Assembly (NCBI GenBank): GCA_013360675.1
Contig: JABWBB010000001.1
Span: 62,001-126,000 of the forward strand
Origin: Phycisphaerales bacterium
GTDB lineage: Bacteria > Planctomycetota > Phycisphaerae > Phycisphaerales > UBA1924
DNA length: 64,000 nt
Direction of reading: 5' to 3'
The stretch's first letter is position 1; every line of letters begins with the position of its first letter. Both the position numbers and the translations under genes were made by a program. Shown here in pieces: positions 17,818-26,439 of this stretch. The notes beneath the pieces are model-generated. The model was not told the origin of the DNA, did not search any database, and saw nothing but the letters and a program-made list of their open reading frames with translations.

Positions 17818-19644
17818 ATGATCATGAGCGTCGTCGGCATCTTCATCGTTCTCGTGGCGGGCCTGCTCGTCTGGCTCTCGCGCGGGTTCTTCTCCGCGTT
17901 CCTGCACCTGCTCTGCACGCTGATCGCCGGCGCCATCGCCTTCGCCGCATGGGAGCCCCTGGCCTACATCCTGCTCGACAAGGGCGGCACGGGCTGGCTG
18001 GGCTCGGCCGCCTGGGGGCTGGCGCTGGCTCTTCCCTTCGCCGTCGCGCTCATCCTGCTGCGCGTCATCGTCGACCAGACCATCCGCGCCAACGTGCAGT
18101 TCGTGCACGCGGTCGACATGGTCGGCGGCGCGATCTGCGGCTCGGCGGCCGGTCTCATCGCCGCGGGCATCATGATGATCAGCGTCGGCTCGCTGCGTCT
18201 CCCCACCGACTTCTGGAGCGGCACGCGCCTGGCCTACGGCACCAACGGATCGATCGAGCACGATTCGAGCGTCTTCTTCCCCGCCGACAAGATCGTCTCC
18301 GCCCTCTACGGGCATCTCTCGCTGACGACCTTCAGCATCGGGACGCCCCTGGCGGTTCAGTACCCCGATCTCGCCGACGTGCCCACGTCGCTCCGCATGA
18401 GCTTCGGTGAGGGACGCGCCCGCAACACGATCCGCCCCGCCGACTTCCAGGTCCGCGGGCGTTTCACGGTTGGCGGTTCGGGGCAGACCCTCGATTCACT
18501 CCTCTCCGATCGCTGGGTCCCCGCGCCCCAGAAGGCGACCGATGTAAATGGTGAGAGGTATCCTGCCAACTCGCGCATCGAGGGATTTGTCATCACCTTT
18601 AATGCCGGCGCGAAGGAAAAGGGCGATGGCAAGGTCGCTATCGGCGGTTCGCAGATCCGCCTGGTCATCGCGAAACCCGATCCGAGCGATGCCGAGCGAT
18701 TCGAAGACCCGATGGTGGTCTACCCCATCGCCGCCTCCTGCCAGGCCGAGGCCGCCACGCCCCAGGCCGCGCGCTTCCGCTTTGACGGGCGCGATATCTT
18801 CCTGGCGGGCGTGGGCGGGGCGAGCGAGGCGACCTTCGCCTTTGAGTTCGTGGTCCCCGCCGACTACGTCCCCGTCTCGCTTTATGTGAAGAATGTTCGC
18901 CACGACGTGATCGGTGGCGCGGGTGGCGCGCCCCGCAAGATGGCGACCGCCGCCGAACGCGACATGGCGATTGCCACGGGCGCTTTGATCGGCGGGAGTT
19001 TCAGCCCCGGCGCCACGGCGGGGGGAGCGCCCGGGGGCGATCTCGACAGCAGCCAGGCCGAGCGTCTGGGCTCGGGCACCGCGTGGCGTGAAGCGCCCCC
19101 CGGCCTGGTCTTCTCCAACCTCCTTCCCTTCACCATCCAGCTGGGGACCCAGGGCGGGCTCGAGGTCGACACCGACAACGGGAACATCATCACTTACGGC
19201 GAGCACACGTTCGATCCCGAGCAGATCAAGAACACGCGCGGCATCGATCGCAAGCTCCAGGTGCAGAAACTCATGACCACCGCCGACACGTCGACGGTCT
19301 TCGTCGATGTGAGCCTCGGGCAGCGGATGAGCCTACTCGGGCAGGCCGCGGCCGCGGTCGATCAGGTCGTCCCGCCGCTGCTGCGCGATATCAACGGGCA
19401 GATCTATGAGCCCATCGGCTTCATCTACGAGGACGCGACCAAGCTCGTCGTTCGGTTCAAGCCGGGCGAGCCGATCCGGTCGCTCTCGCAGTTGGCCCAG
19501 TCCGGCGCGAGCATCACGCGCAGCCGCAGCGATCAGAAGCTCAAGCTGATCTTCCGCATCAACAAGGGCGTGCCGCTGCAGTCGTTTGGTCTTGGAAACA
19601 AGATCCTCGCCGAGTTCAACCCGCCTTACCTGCCCAACAACTGA
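17818..19644 (+). CDS. CvpA-like membrane protein with large extracytoplasmic domain
   Basis: The first 130 residues contain about four hydrophobic helices with small-residue spacing (SRGFFSAFLHLLCTLIAGAIAFAAW; AVDMVGGAICGSAAGLIAAGIMMISVGSL), the look of CvpA/colicin V production proteins. The remaining 470 residues are soluble, beta-rich and without a family I recognise; they contain a Gly-rich linker around residue 390. The gene starts 45 bases after the PilB-like gene and probably shares its transcript. CvpA-type proteins have been tied to envelope stress and secretion, but the exact job is unknown, and the large C-terminal domain is not part of the standard family. Confidence 0.75.
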   Translation: MIMSVVGIFIVLVAGLLVWLSRGFFSAFLHLLCTLIAGAIAFAAWEPLAYILLDKGGTGWLGSAAWGLALALPFAVALILLRVIVDQTIRANVQFVHAVDMVGGAICGSAAGLIAAGIMMISVGSLRLPTDFWSGTRLAYGTNGSIEHDSSVFFPADKIVSALYGHLSLTTFSIGTPLAVQYPDLADVPTSLRMSFGEGRARNTIRPADFQVRGRFTVGGSGQTLDSLLSDRWVPAPQKATDVNGERYPANSRIEGFVITFNAGAKEKGDGKVAIGGSQIRLVIAKPDPSDAERFEDPMVVYPIAASCQAEAATPQAARFRFDGRDIFLAGVGGASEATFAFEFVVPADYVPVSLYVKNVRHDVIGGAGGAPRKMATAAERDMAIATGALIGGSFSPGATAGGAPGGDLDSSQAERLGSGTAWREAPPGLVFSNLLPFTIQLGTQGGLEVDTDNGNIITYGEHTFDPEQIKNTRGIDRKLQVQKLMTTADTSTVFVDVSLGQRMSLLGQAAAAVDQVVPPLLRDINGQIYEPIGFIYEDATKLVVRFKPGEPIRSLSQLAQSGASITRSRSDQKLKLIFRINKGVPLQSFGLGNKILAEFNPPYLPNN

Positions 19645-19678
19645 CTCGGGCCATGCACTCGGCAAGGCAGGCACCCGC

Positions 19679-20473
19679 ATGAGCGTGCCGCGGGCCATCT
19701 TTCTTCTGACTCGCGACGCGGCTCGACGCCTCGATCAGCTCGCGCGCGACGAGTACGCGATGCCCTCCATCGTGCTGATGGAGAACGCCGCTCGACACGC
19801 CGTCGATGTCGCCCTGGACCTGCTCGAAGGCGTGGACGAGCCCCGCATTCTGGTGCTGGCGGGAACGGGAAACAACGGTGGGGACGGGCTGGCCATGGCC
19901 CGCCATCTGCACAACGCCGGGGCGATGGTGTGCGTCCTGTTGCTGGGCCTTGCGGGCGATTACACCGGAGATGCCGCGACCAATCTCGCCACCGCGCGTG
20001 CGATGGGGCTGGTGCTTAATCCCAGCGGCCCAAAGGCGGCGGCCAGTGACCTCGCCCGCGCTGCCGCCGAACTCCGCCCGGATCTCATCGTCGATGCGAT
20101 GTTCGGCACCGGGCTGACCCGCGAACTGTCGCCCCAGTTCCGCGCCGTGGTCGAGGGCGTGAACGCACTGAGCCAGGATGGGGTCATGGTGCTGAGCGTG
20201 GACCTTCCCTCGGGCCTCGATGCCGACAAGGGCATCGCGCTCCCCATTGCGGTCAGGGCGACGACCACGGTGACCTTCGTCGCGATCAAGCCCGGGTTGC
20301 TCACGCTCGAGGCGCAGGCCTATGTGGGCGACCTGATCGTGGCCGATATCGGCGCACCGCGTGAACTCGTCGAACGCCTGGGCACACCCGTTCTCCCGCT
20401 GCCCGGGGAGAAAACGTCGTCGCGCCCGCGCCGCCGAGCCGCCCGCTCCAGGCGACGCGGGCCGGCGGCCTGA
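19679..20473 (+). CDS. nnrE: NAD(P)H-hydrate epimerase (YjeF N-terminal domain only)
   Basis: The enzyme epimerises damaged NAD(P)HX so it can be repaired. The signature AGTGNNGGDGLAMARHL (about 58-74) and VDLPSGLDADKG (about 178-189) are the YjeF-N phosphate-binding and catalytic regions. The protein has 264 residues, so the ADP-dependent dehydratase half found fused in many bacteria is absent and no separate dehydratase is seen nearby. The C-terminus ends in an Arg/Ala-rich tail. I start at ATG 19679, since the longer frame enters the previous gene. It leads a run with the bifunctional nuclease and TruD genes. Confidence 0.88.
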   Translation: MSVPRAIFLLTRDAARRLDQLARDEYAMPSIVLMENAARHAVDVALDLLEGVDEPRILVLAGTGNNGGDGLAMARHLHNAGAMVCVLLLGLAGDYTGDAATNLATARAMGLVLNPSGPKAAASDLARAAAELRPDLIVDAMFGTGLTRELSPQFRAVVEGVNALSQDGVMVLSVDLPSGLDADKGIALPIAVRATTTVTFVAIKPGLLTLEAQAYVGDLIVADIGAPRELVERLGTPVLPLPGEKTSSRPRRRAARSRRRGPAA

Positions 20474-20542
20474 AAACCGGGTGATTCACGGATCTTGCGC
20501 GCAGGGGCGTCGGTATCATGGTCATCCGTGGGGAGCAGCGTC

Positions 20543-20977
20543 ATGGCCGTTCGGATGGAGTTGGCACGCATCCTGATCCGCGAGCTCAATGATTTCCAGA
20601 TCATCGAACTGCGCGAGGTGCTCAACGGCGAAGCCGCCGCCGGCGAACAGTCGGCGCGCTCATTCCCCATCGTGATCGGCCTTCCCGAAGCCCACGCCAT
20701 CGAGCGTCGTCTCAAGGGCATCTCCATCAAACGCCCCCAGACCCACGACCTGCTGGCCGATGTCATCACCCGGCTCGGCGGGACTTTGCAGTCCATCACC
20801 ATCAACAACCTGGCTGACCACACGTTCTTCGCTTCGCTCGATGTGCGCACGCCCGATGGCGGCCTGGTGCACATCGATTCCCGCCCGAGCGACGCGATCG
20901 CTCTGGGCATCGCCGGCGATGTCCCCATCTTCGTGGAAGAGCATGTTCTGGAGGCCGCCAGCCGCGACGATGCCTGA
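20543..20977 (+). CDS. Bifunctional nuclease family protein (DUF151/BFN)
   Basis: The 144-residue protein matches the BFN family: FPIVIGLPEAHAIERRLKGI, RPQTHDLLADVITRLGG and the end motif DSRPSDAIALGI. Plant members of this family have both RNase and DNase activity; the bacterial role is not settled. The ATG at 20543 has GGGGAG seven bases upstream, which decides the start. Its stop lies inside the truD start region, with an eight-base overlap, so the two are probably translated together. Confidence 0.9.
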   Translation: MAVRMELARILIRELNDFQIIELREVLNGEAAAGEQSARSFPIVIGLPEAHAIERRLKGISIKRPQTHDLLADVITRLGGTLQSITINNLADHTFFASLDVRTPDGGLVHIDSRPSDAIALGIAGDVPIFVEEHVLEAASRDDA

Positions 20978-22307
20978 CCCCCTCCCTAACGAGGCGCGTG
21001 CCCAGCACGCATTCCCCCCGTGCTACGTCCCGGCCCGGTATATCACCTCCGATGTGCCCGGGATCGGCGGTCGTCTCAAGGAACGTCCCGAGGACTTCCT
21101 GGTCGACGAGGTCCCGCTCTACCCCCCCTCGGGCAGCGGTGAACACATCTACCTCACCGTGCAGAAGCGGTTGCTCTCGACCTACGACATGGTCAGCATC
21201 ATCGCGTCACACTTTGGGGTCCGTCGCAAGGACATCGGCTACGCCGGCCTCAAGGACAAGCACGCCATCACGCGCCAGACGCTGTCGATCTATGCCCCGG
21301 GCCGCAAGATCGAAGATTTCAAAACCTTCGCGCACCCCTCACTCGATATCCAGGGCGCGACCTATCACAACAACAAGCTCCGCCCGGGGCACCTTCGCGG
21401 CAATCGCTTCTCGATCCGCATCCGCGGCGTCGAACCCACCCAGGTCGTCCACGCCTCGCGCGTGCTCAAGCAACTCTCCGCCAGCGGCGTTCCGAACCGC
21501 GTGGGCGAGCAGCGCTTTGGCCTGCTCGAGAACAACCACGCAATCGGCGCGGCCCTCCTTCGAGCCGATTGGCAAGGCGTGTGCGATGAACTCCTCGGGC
21601 CATGCCCCAGTTTCCCCGATATCAACCCCGAGGCCCGTGAGCACTACGCCGCAGGCCGCTACAGCGAGGCCCTCCAGTCCATGCCCATACGGGCGCGTGT
21701 CGAATCGGTGGTGCTCAACGCCCTCTCCAAGAACTTCAGCGCCAAGGGCGCGGTCAACGTCATGGACGACACGCTGATGGGCTTCTATCTCTCCGCCTTC
21801 CAGTCGGCAGTCTTCAACGCGGTGCTCGATCATCGCATCGAGGAGGGCACGCTGGGCGCGCTTCTGCCCGGTGACGTCGCCGTCAAACATGAGAACTTCG
21901 CGGCCTTCAGCGTCGACGACCAGACCGCCGCCGATCCATCGACCGCGCGCCGACTGTCGTCGTTCGAGATCAGCCCTTCAGGCCCGATGTGGGGGAGCTC
22001 GATGAAGCGAGCCGCCGACGAGCGTGACCGTCTCGAGTGTGAGGCCCTCGCCCGTGCGGGGCTGACGCCCGACGATCTCGACGCCGCCCGCGGACGACCC
22101 CAGGGGCTCATCGACGGCAAGCGCCGCCCCCTGCGCGTGCCACTGATCGACCCCGACTGCGAGGGGGGCGTGGACGAGCATGGGCCCTATGTCCGCCTCA
22201 TGTTCGAACTTCCGCGAGGGTCGTTCGCGACGGTGGTCGCCCGTGAAATCATGAAGCCCGCCAACCCGAAGATCGCGGGTCCAAGCGACGAGCCGGGCGA
22301 ATCCTGA
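20970..22307 (+). CDS. truD: tRNA pseudouridine(13) synthase
   Basis: TruD changes U13 of certain tRNAs to pseudouridine. The catalytic motif GYAGLKDKHAITRQ is at residues 90-103 with nucleophile D96, and family blocks GNRFSIRIRGV, NRVGEQRFG and LSAFQSAVFNAVL follow. Its 445 residues make it longer than the E. coli enzyme, with the extra length in the C-terminal half. The start at ATG 20970 overlaps the end of the nuclease gene; upstream frame is antisense-like noise. Confidence 0.93.
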   Translation: MPDPLPNEARAQHAFPPCYVPARYITSDVPGIGGRLKERPEDFLVDEVPLYPPSGSGEHIYLTVQKRLLSTYDMVSIIASHFGVRRKDIGYAGLKDKHAITRQTLSIYAPGRKIEDFKTFAHPSLDIQGATYHNNKLRPGHLRGNRFSIRIRGVEPTQVVHASRVLKQLSASGVPNRVGEQRFGLLENNHAIGAALLRADWQGVCDELLGPCPSFPDINPEAREHYAAGRYSEALQSMPIRARVESVVLNALSKNFSAKGAVNVMDDTLMGFYLSAFQSAVFNAVLDHRIEEGTLGALLPGDVAVKHENFAAFSVDDQTAADPSTARRLSSFEISPSGPMWGSSMKRAADERDRLECEALARAGLTPDDLDAARGRPQGLIDGKRRPLRVPLIDPDCEGGVDEHGPYVRLMFELPRGSFATVVAREIMKPANPKIAGPSDEPGES

Positions 22308-22361
22308 AATGGACGCCCCCCCGGGCTGGACCCACGCCCAAGGTGCGCCAACCCTTTTGGC

Positions 22362-23360
22362 TTGACAGACCCCGCCTTCAACCCCCGCAAACCTGTCCCC
22401 GGACGCCCGCTCCCGCCGTTGCCCCGGCCACCCTCGGCCAAGCCCAAGCGCGTCCGCGGCGGAATCAAAATCGGCGCTGATGAAAACCCGGCCCAGGGCA
22501 ACTGGGCCGCCCAGCGCTGGCTGCGCATCCCCGAACAAGCCGCCCTGGGCCCGTTTTTGGTCGAGGGGCTTGAGTACGCCCGCCTCGGGCAGACACGTCG
22601 ATTCGATTTTCGCCCGGGCCTGATCGAGGCCCTCGTTCAGGGCCGGATGGACCGTGCCTACATCACCGTTCTGCGTGTGCAGACATTTAACGAAACCCAG
22701 TGGGCCCAAGCCGTAGTTCGTCTGGCCGAGGGTGTGAGTTTCGCGGCCAAACTCCTCGCGGGGGAGATGCCCCCCAACATCGAAGAGGCCTTCGCCCCGA
22801 CGCTTCCCGCCCTTATCCCGGGGGAACTGGGTGATGTGAAAGTCTCGTGCACCTGTGCGGATTACGTCGGTGCACCCTCCGAATCCAAGGAACGGTTCTG
22901 GTGCAAGCACGCCTGCTGCGTGGCCTATCTGTTTGCGCAGCGTCTCAACGTCAACCCTCTCATCATGTTCGGGATCAGGGGCCTGCCCTCCGAAGACCTC
23001 CTCGAGCGACTGCGGGTTCGTCGGGCGTTGGCCTCATCCACTGGGGGCGCATCGCCCGTCTATCAGCAGCGTGTACCCGGGGTGTCGGATATCGCCAGCG
23101 AGCCGCTCGACGCTGGCCTGGCCCGGTTCTGGGAGGCCGGCCCGAGTCTGCGCGAACTCGACCTGCCCCTGGGGCCGCCACCCGTCTCGCACCCGCTTTT
23201 GAGGCGGCTAGGCCCCAGCCCTTTCCAGGGGGCCAAGTTCCCGCTGGTGGGTCTGCTGGCCAGCTGCTATGAGACTATCAGCGAAGCGGCCCGGACACCC
23301 GGCCCGCCGCCTCCCCCTCCCGTCCCCGAACCTGAAGTGCCCGATTCCGAGGCTGTTTGA
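22362..23360 (+). CDS. SWIM zinc-finger protein
   Basis: The 332-residue protein has a SWIM-type zinc motif, CTCAD then WCKHACC (CxC ... CxH, about residues 164-190), flanked by helical segments. SWIM fingers are thought to bind DNA or protein partners and often accompany SNF2-type helicases, none of which is seen here. N- and C-terminal ends are Pro-rich (PPPPPPVPEPEVP at the end). The only fitting start is TTG 22362, as no ATG lies near the beginning of the frame; this start is uncertain. The gene lies 54 bases after truD. Confidence 0.8.
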   Translation: MTDPAFNPRKPVPGRPLPPLPRPPSAKPKRVRGGIKIGADENPAQGNWAAQRWLRIPEQAALGPFLVEGLEYARLGQTRRFDFRPGLIEALVQGRMDRAYITVLRVQTFNETQWAQAVVRLAEGVSFAAKLLAGEMPPNIEEAFAPTLPALIPGELGDVKVSCTCADYVGAPSESKERFWCKHACCVAYLFAQRLNVNPLIMFGIRGLPSEDLLERLRVRRALASSTGGASPVYQQRVPGVSDIASEPLDAGLARFWEAGPSLRELDLPLGPPPVSHPLLRRLGPSPFQGAKFPLVGLLASCYETISEAARTPGPPPPPPVPEPEVPDSEAV

Positions 23361-23647
23361 CTCGGTGGGCTGGGGTTCTACGATCGGTGGTTGTTCGAGG
23401 AGCCGTCCGCGACGAAGTGCCCCCCAAGGGCGAAGGCGCGGCATGGGCAACGAACCCGGCGGCTTGGGTCGTTGTCTCGCTCCGAGCGTTGGTAGATCCA
23501 GCGCTCCTGGCCGCGGTTTTCCGCTTCCTGCCGGGTGCCCATCGGGCCCGTCACGCCGCGGACCGCGACTTGAGTGGTCCGTCGGCTGATCCGGGCGGCT
23601 TGGTGTCCCGGGGTGTGTGGAGCGGAGGAACGAAACGACCCGGTCTT

Positions 23648-23718
23648 TGGTCGATGGTGTAAAGGTAGCACAGCAGATTTTGGTTCTGTTAGTCCAGGTT
23701 CGAATCCTGGTCGACCAA
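23648..23718 (+). tRNA. tRNA-Gln (anticodon TTG)
   Basis: A full cloverleaf is visible: acceptor arms TGGTCGA/TCGACCA, a D arm around GTAAAGGTAGC, anticodon stem GCAGA/TCTGT with loop TTTTGGT (anticodon TTG), and T arm CCAGG-TTCGAAT-CCTGG. CCA is not encoded. Discriminator base is A at 23718. The 287 bases between the SWIM gene and this tRNA show no gene. Confidence 0.93.
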
Positions 23719-23774
23719 CTTGTCTGCGGCATGCCCTGACACGAGCCGCAACCAACAACCGGGTCGGGTGATTC

Positions 23775-24575
23775 ATGTCCCCGGCATCGAGCACATCACC
23801 CAGCGCGATCATCCTCGCCGCGGGCAAGGGCACGCGGATGAAGGGCGATCTGCCCAAGGTCTGCTTCCCGGTGGGGGGGCGGGCGATGGTGTGCGCGGTG
23901 GTCGATGCCTGCATTGCCGCGGGCTGCGCCGACATCGTGATCGTCGTCGGCTACAAGCAGGAACTGGTGCGCGAGGCCCTCAAGGGCTACAGCGTGCGCT
24001 TCGCGGTGCAGGACGAGCAGTTGGGCACCGGGCACGCCGTCGGCTGCGCCAAGCCGCTGTTCGAAGGAATGCCCGCGTCGGATGTCTTCGTGCTCTGCGG
24101 CGATGGCCCGCTGATCCGTGCGTCGACGCTGACCACCGTGCTGGCGCGTCATCGCGCAACCCACGCCGCGGCGACGCTGGCCACCAGCGTGATCGACGAC
24201 CCCGCCGGCTATGGGCGGATCGTGCGTGACGCCCAGGGGCGCTTCCTGCGGATCGTCGAGCAGAAGAATGCGACCGAGCAGCAGCGGGCGATCCGCGAGG
24301 TCAACCCCAGTTACTACTGCTTCCGCTCCGACGATCTCTTCCGCGCCCTGGCCCATGTGCGGCGCAACGAGGTGGGCGGCGAGTACTACCTGACCGACGT
24401 TCCCGAGCTCCTCGCGGGCGAGGGAAAGACCGTCGAACTGGTGGACGAAGTCGTGGCCGAGGACGTGCTCAGCATCAACACCCCGGAGGACCTGGCTCAT
24501 GTCGACGCTCTCTACCAGAAGCGGCAAGCAAGGCCCTCCACCGCGAGCCCCCAACCATGCCCGGGCGGAGGTTGA
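23775..24575 (+). CDS. Nucleotidyltransferase, GlmU N-terminal (UDP-GlcNAc pyrophosphorylase-like) domain
   Basis: The 266-residue protein has the sugar-nucleotidyltransferase signature ILAAGKGTRMKGDLPKV (about 13-29), the QLGTGHAV loop and VFVLCGDGPLI metal-site motif, all as in the uridyltransferase half of GlmU. The left-handed beta-helix acetyltransferase half is missing, so it could make UDP-GlcNAc from GlcNAc-1-P but not acetylate glucosamine-1-P. The next gene, prs, starts four bases after its stop. A related NTP transferase role cannot be excluded. Confidence 0.85.
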   Translation: MSPASSTSPSAIILAAGKGTRMKGDLPKVCFPVGGRAMVCAVVDACIAAGCADIVIVVGYKQELVREALKGYSVRFAVQDEQLGTGHAVGCAKPLFEGMPASDVFVLCGDGPLIRASTLTTVLARHRATHAAATLATSVIDDPAGYGRIVRDAQGRFLRIVEQKNATEQQRAIREVNPSYYCFRSDDLFRALAHVRRNEVGGEYYLTDVPELLAGEGKTVELVDEVVAEDVLSINTPEDLAHVDALYQKRQARPSTASPQPCPGGG

Positions 24576-24579
24576 GTAC

Positions 24580-25563
24580 ATGACCAACACCTCCAACCGC
24601 GACCTCAAGATCTTCGCCGGACGCTCGAGCGCCGGGCTTACCGAGCGCATCTGCGCACACCTGGGCATGGCGATGGGCCAGGCCCGCACGATCGCCTTCC
24701 CCGATGGGGAGGTGCTGGTCAAGCTCGACGAGGACGTGCGCGGCCGCGACTGCTACGTCGTCATCTCGACCTGCCAACCCGTCAACGACAACCTCGTCGA
24801 ACTGCTGGTCTATCTTGACTGTCTCCGCCGGGCCAGCGCGGCCCGCATCACCGTCGTGATTCCGTATTTCGGCTACGCCCGCCAGGACCGCAAGGACGAG
24901 GGTCGCGTGCCCATCACGGCGAAACTGGTGGCGAATCTGATCACCGCCGCCGGCGCTGATCGCGTCGTGGCCCTCGACCTGCACGCGGCCCAGATCCAGG
25001 GCTTCTTCGATCTCCCGGTCGATCACCTCTCGGCCACACCCGTCTTCATCGAGCACTTCCTCGCGAACAAGGCGGCGATGCCCGACCTGTGCGTGGTGAG
25101 CCCGGACGTGGGCAACGTGAAGGTCGCCGAGGGGATCGTGAACATGCTCGGTGGCGAACTGGCGATCATCCACAAGCGCCGCTTGAGCGGGTCGTCGGTG
25201 GTGGCGCAGGCGATCATCGGCTCGGTCGAGAACAAGACCGTGCTGATGTTCGACGACATCATCTCGACCGCGGGGACGATCTGCGACGCCGCCCGCCTGC
25301 TCAAGGAGAATGGTGCCCGCGAGATCATCGCCGCCGCCACGCACCCGGTGCTGGTGGGCCCCGCGATCGAGCGTCTGGCCTCGGGCGCGATCTCGCGCCT
25401 GGTGGTGACGGACACGATCCCGCTGGGGTCGAACGTCGATCCGATCCGCGACCGTCTTGTCGTTCTGTCGGTGGGCCCGCTGCTGGGCGAGGCCATCCGT
25501 CGTATCCACAACAACCAGTCGGTGTCGGCCCTGTTCAAGCAGACCGCCGGCCCCAAGCGTTAG
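24580..25563 (+). CDS. prs: Ribose-phosphate pyrophosphokinase
   Basis: Prs makes PRPP from ribose-5-phosphate and ATP for purine, pyrimidine, His, Trp and NAD synthesis. The sequence has the classic blocks FPDGEV, PYFGYARQDRK, DLHAAQIQGFF and the PRPP-binding loop DDIISTAGT. At 327 residues it has normal length. ATG 24580 has GGAGG eight bases upstream, which settles the start. Pairing with a GlmU-type gene directly upstream is a classic arrangement in many bacteria (glmU-prs-ctc-pth). Confidence 0.95.
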   Translation: MTNTSNRDLKIFAGRSSAGLTERICAHLGMAMGQARTIAFPDGEVLVKLDEDVRGRDCYVVISTCQPVNDNLVELLVYLDCLRRASAARITVVIPYFGYARQDRKDEGRVPITAKLVANLITAAGADRVVALDLHAAQIQGFFDLPVDHLSATPVFIEHFLANKAAMPDLCVVSPDVGNVKVAEGIVNMLGGELAIIHKRRLSGSSVVAQAIIGSVENKTVLMFDDIISTAGTICDAARLLKENGAREIIAAATHPVLVGPAIERLASGAISRLVVTDTIPLGSNVDPIRDRLVVLSVGPLLGEAIRRIHNNQSVSALFKQTAGPKR

Positions 25564-25626
25564 CACACCAAGGTCAGAAGCCCCCGCGAGTAAAGGGGGC
25601 GAGATGTTGAAAGGAAGCGAAGAGTC

Positions 25627-26358
25627 ATGCACGAGAAAGCACCCGTTCTTCAGGCCAGCGACCGCGAGCGGATCGGCACGCGCTATTGCAAGCGGTACCG
25701 CGACGCGGGCCAACTCCCCGCCGTGCTCTACGGGCACGGGCAGGCCCCGATCCCGATCCTTCTCGAATCGCGCGACACCCTGGCCCACATCCACAAGGGC
25801 GAGAAGGTCTTCCGCATGAACTTCGCGGGGGCCAAGGGCGGCAAGCACAAGGACGACGGGCAGACCGTGCTGCTCAAGGACCTGCAGTTTGATTACCTGG
25901 GCTCGACCATCGTGCACGCCGACTTCGCCCGCGTCGATCTGAGCGAGCGCGTCCGCACCCGCGTGCCGATCCACCTCGTGGGCGAGGCCAAGGGCCTCAA
26001 GCAGGCGGGTGCGATCCTGATGCACCCGACGGCCGAGCTCGAGATCGAGTGCATGGTGAGCGAACTGCCCGACTTCATCGAGGTCGACATCGCCGACCTC
26101 GACGTGGGCCACTCGATCGCCGCCGCCGCGGTCAAGCTCCCCAGCGACTCGATGAAGCTGATCACCGACTCGCACGCGATCTGCGCGCAGATCGTGATCC
26201 AGCTCGAGGTCGAGGTCGCCGAGGCGACCACCGCCACGGGCGAGGCCGCCGAGCCCGAGGTCATCACCGCCAAGAAGCCCGCTGAGGGCGAAGAAGGCGC
26301 CAAGGACGCCAAGGCCGGCGCGAAGGACGCCAAGCCCGCCGGCGACAAGAAGAAGTAA
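25627..26358 (+). CDS. rplY: Ribosomal protein bL25, long (CTC) form
   Basis: bL25 binds 5S rRNA. The 243-residue protein has the L25 domain (YCKRYRDAGQLPAVLYGHGQAP) and the C-terminal TL5/CTC beta domain, then about 45 residues of Ala/Lys/Asp/Glu repeats (AKDAKAG-type) at the end. A short GC inverted repeat (25580-25585 with 25595-25600) lies in the leader, and AAAGGAAG precedes the ATG. It sits between prs and pth, the usual place of ctc. Confidence 0.92.
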   Translation: MHEKAPVLQASDRERIGTRYCKRYRDAGQLPAVLYGHGQAPIPILLESRDTLAHIHKGEKVFRMNFAGAKGGKHKDDGQTVLLKDLQFDYLGSTIVHADFARVDLSERVRTRVPIHLVGEAKGLKQAGAILMHPTAELEIECMVSELPDFIEVDIADLDVGHSIAAAAVKLPSDSMKLITDSHAICAQIVIQLEVEVAEATTATGEAAEPEVITAKKPAEGEEGAKDAKAGAKDAKPAGDKKK

Positions 26359-26382
26359 CCCCCAAGACCGGCCGTTGCTCCT

Positions 26383-26410
26383 CCGCCCCGCGGCGTGATC
26401 CGCGGGGCGG
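26383..26410. other. Strong GC hairpin between rplY and pth
   Basis: Perfect 11-base arms CCGCCCCGCGG/CCGCGGGGCGG with a six-base loop CGTGAT. No T tract follows, so it may stabilise or process the rplY message, or lower read-through into pth. Confidence 0.5.
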
Positions 26411-26439
26411 GGGCGCACGCCAACGCCTGAATCGTTGTC

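Noticed and set aside
23378-23935. Minus-strand frame with GRPGFEPGLTEPKSAVLPLHH-like sequence
   Set aside because: This is the well-known false protein read from the reverse strand of a tRNA gene; the tRNA-Gln here explains it.
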